Assembly: GCA_040500365.1 (NCBI GenBank)
Contig: CP148031.1
Coordinates: forward strand, 1,922,001-1,986,000
DNA: 64,000 nt
Origin: Dehalobacter alkaniphilus
GTDB lineage: Bacteria; Bacillota; Desulfitobacteriia; Desulfitobacteriales; Syntrophobotulaceae
Direction: 5' to 3'
Shown: positions 62,578 to 64,000 of the stretch, one piece after another
How the letters are laid out: each line of letters starts with the position of its first letter
How positions within the stretch are numbered: position 1 is the stretch's first letter
Program-made: the position numbers and the translations under genes
Notes under the pieces: generated by a model
What the model was told of the DNA's origin: nothing
Databases searched by the model: none
Seen by the model: only the letters and a program-made list of their open reading frames with translations

Positions 62578-63975
62578 TCAATAGTTTAAGTGCAGTACCT
62601 CGTATTTCTTGGCTATGTCATCATAGCCGAGGGATTCGAGGTATTTGTCAGTCAACGTATGATTAAGTATCCCGCTCCCGGCTACTCTCCAGTAGCCTTT
62701 GCCAGTGTACCCATTCTTGTGTGCCCAGTAAACCGACATGCCGAGTGCTATCAAGTTCCCGATTCGGGTTTTTGGTTTCTTCCACTGCTTCCAGATATAC
62801 ATCCGTATCCGTCGTTTCAGCCACCTGTTCAGTTCCTGAATTCTGCTCTTCATACCGGCAATAGCGTAATAATTAAGCCACCCCGTTGTATATAGCTTCA
62901 GTTCCTTCAGAATCTGTTGAATGGCCCTTCCGCGATTCCGTTTTGTGATGCCTTTGAGCTTTTCCTTGAATTTCTTCATTGACTTTTCATGCACCCGTAT
63001 TCCCGTACCTTTGCCCGTCCTGTACAAGGCAAAGCCAAGGAACTTAAGCTTCAGCGGTGATCCCGCTTTACTCTTTTCCGAGTTCACTTTCAGCTTTAGT
63101 TTCTTCTCAAGGTACTGCTTACAGCTTTCTAATACACGTTCTGCTGCTCTGCGGCTCTTGGTGTAGACAGCAATGTCATCCGCGTATCGCAAATGCTTGT
63201 GCCCCCGTCTTTCCATTTCCTTGTCGAATTCATTGAGGTAGATATTCGAAAGTAACGGAGATAACGGGCCTCCCTGTGGGCTGCCTTCCTCCGTCTTGCT
63301 TTTCACTCCATTCTCCATGACTCCGCTTTTCAGAAACTTCTTGATGAGGTCTATAATCCGCTTATCTTTTACTTCTTTGCGTATTATATTCATCAGCAGT
63401 TCATGATTCATCGTATCGAAGTATTTTGACAGATCGATATCCGCTGCGCGGGTATATCCCTGTTCGTAGTACTCTTTCGCTTCCTTCATGGCTTGCTGTG
63501 CGCTGCGCCCCGGTCGATAGCCGTAGCTTGCCTCCGAAAACAGCGGTTCAAAGATTGGTTGCAATATCTGCACCAATGCCTGTTGCACCATCCGATCAAT
63601 GACCGTTGGCACACCAAGTTTTCGTACTCCTCCATCCGGTTTGGGTATCTCTACTCTCCTAACCGGTTGAGGCCTGTACATCCCGTTTCCTAAACTCTGT
63701 AGCAACTCCTCTCTGTGTTTCCTGAGCCAGGGCAGCATTTCATCCACGGTCATTCCGTCGACTCCTGCTGCTCCACCGTTTGACTTAACCCTTTTGAAAG
63801 CCCTGTTCAGGTTTTCTCTGTCCAGAAGTCTTTTCATTAGGTCGACTGCACCGTCTTTTTCCTTGGTTTCTCGTTCAACGATGCTCCGCGCTCCGCCGTT
63901 GTCTTCGGGTTCCACCCTATCTTCCGGGCGGCAGCCAAGGTTTCCCTCGTATTCTGCCTTCTTCACATCGTCCAC
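62578..63975 (-). CDS. ltrA: group II intron reverse transcriptase/maturase
   Basis: 465 residues. Reverse transcriptase with GVDGMTVDEML, KLGVPTVIDRMVQQAL, the catalytic RYADDIAVY, and the maturase/X region (LKELKLYTTGWLNYY). No HNH endonuclease domain follows. It splices its own intron and copies it into DNA targets. Complete in the window although the intron is not. The TGA stop abuts domain V. Confidence 0.95.
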   Translation of the reverse strand: MDDVKKAEYEGNLGCRPEDRVEPEDNGGARSIVERETKEKDGAVDLMKRLLDRENLNRAFKRVKSNGGAAGVDGMTVDEMLPWLRKHREELLQSLGNGMYRPQPVRRVEIPKPDGGVRKLGVPTVIDRMVQQALVQILQPIFEPLFSEASYGYRPGRSAQQAMKEAKEYYEQGYTRAADIDLSKYFDTMNHELLMNIIRKEVKDKRIIDLIKKFLKSGVMENGVKSKTEEGSPQGGPLSPLLSNIYLNEFDKEMERRGHKHLRYADDIAVYTKSRRAAERVLESCKQYLEKKLKLKVNSEKSKAGSPLKLKFLGFALYRTGKGTGIRVHEKSMKKFKEKLKGITKRNRGRAIQQILKELKLYTTGWLNYYAIAGMKSRIQELNRWLKRRIRMYIWKQWKKPKTRIGNLIALGMSVYWAHKNGYTGKGYWRVAGSGILNHTLTDKYLESLGYDDIAKKYEVLHLNY

Positions 63976-64000
63976 CTTCTTCCTTCTTCAAAAGACTACT

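Larger units (their letters stand above)
62508..64000 (-). mobile_element. group II intron, 3' part (continues past window end)
   Basis: The reverse-transcriptase gene is followed immediately by a domain V-like hairpin (62546-62577), a GC-rich hairpin (GGGGGCG-aga-CGCCCCC) and an end near CTACTCGAT at about 62508. RNA domains I-III and the 5' end lie beyond 64000. Placed on the minus strand, with its 3' end just after the SHOCT gene. The lack of an endonuclease domain and the layout suggest a bacterial class C-like intron; class is tentative. Confidence 0.8.

Overview
The window looks like the chromosome of a low-to-medium GC, endospore-forming anaerobic Firmicute. Overall protein character and gene order suggest a Peptococcaceae/Desulfitobacteriaceae member (Desulfitobacterium- or Dehalobacter-like); that placement is inferred, not proven. 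Sporulation is indicated by an alpha/beta-type SASP, a SpoVD-type penicillin-binding protein, a LysM coat-type protein and two small CotF-like proteins. Firmicute markers include DegS/DegU, DnaD and a DnaI/DnaC-type loader, pyruvate kinase with a C-terminal swivel domain, an FMN-riboswitch rib operon, and frequent TTG starts behind strong Shine-Dalgarno (SD) sites.

Layout. 1-11.3 kb (minus): miaB, mutS, hyuA-like, HDAC-family hydrolase, mutL, an RsmJ-like methyltransferase and miaA (cut by the window edge), mostly translationally coupled. 11.4-19.2 kb: degV, a LysM/G5/M23 cell-wall peptidase, a MinD/FlhG-like ATPase with an unusual N-terminal domain, a DeoR regulator, pyk and gap. 19.4-29.3 kb: HD protein, CmpB-like membrane protein, larB, three tandem M42 peptidases, spoVD, rhomboid, LysM protein and trxB. 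29.5-33.6 kb (plus): a UPF0182 giant membrane protein and an MscS channel. 33.6-40.4 kb (minus): ferritin-like protein, N-formylglutamate-amidohydrolase-like protein, an ANTAR/NAGPA/beta-propeller operon, and DnaC/DnaD primosome genes. 40.6-46.7 kb: HD protein, beta-CASP nuclease, DegSU, and an arsR-permease-thioredoxin operon with a visible promoter and operator. 46.85-48.67 kb: a decayed IS1182-type insertion sequence containing a nested palindrome. 48.8-52.1 kb: a small membrane protein apparently controlled by the neighbouring cysteine-rich FNR-like regulator, tRNA-Pro(CGG), SASP, a DUF975 protein and a GNAT. 52.1-56.2 kb (plus): FMN riboswitch and ribD-ribE-ribBA-ribH. 56.2-61.8 kb (minus): CotF-like pair, clpB, cbpA-type dnaJ and a lipid kinase. 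62.2-64 kb: a SHOCT protein, then the 3' part of a group II intron with its reverse transcriptase, running off the end.

The most unusual signal is a family of six dispersed intergenic palindromic elements (R1-R6; 104-160 bp; at 7178, 11360, 18071, 22559, 39491 and 59495). Their arms vary between copies in a compensatory way that preserves base pairing. Every one of the 12 well-formed inner hairpins is capped by the same loop, C-ANGGAN-G. That loop matches the hairpin form of CsrA/RsmA sites and also satisfies the A1/G4 hexaloop rule of ANTAR-protein RNA targets; one ANTAR protein is encoded here. Copies come in a short form (one such hairpin) and a long form (three). They lie just downstream of stop codons, in both orientations. 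Whether they are structured RNAs, RNA-protein binding decoys or mobile palindromes cannot be decided from this window alone.
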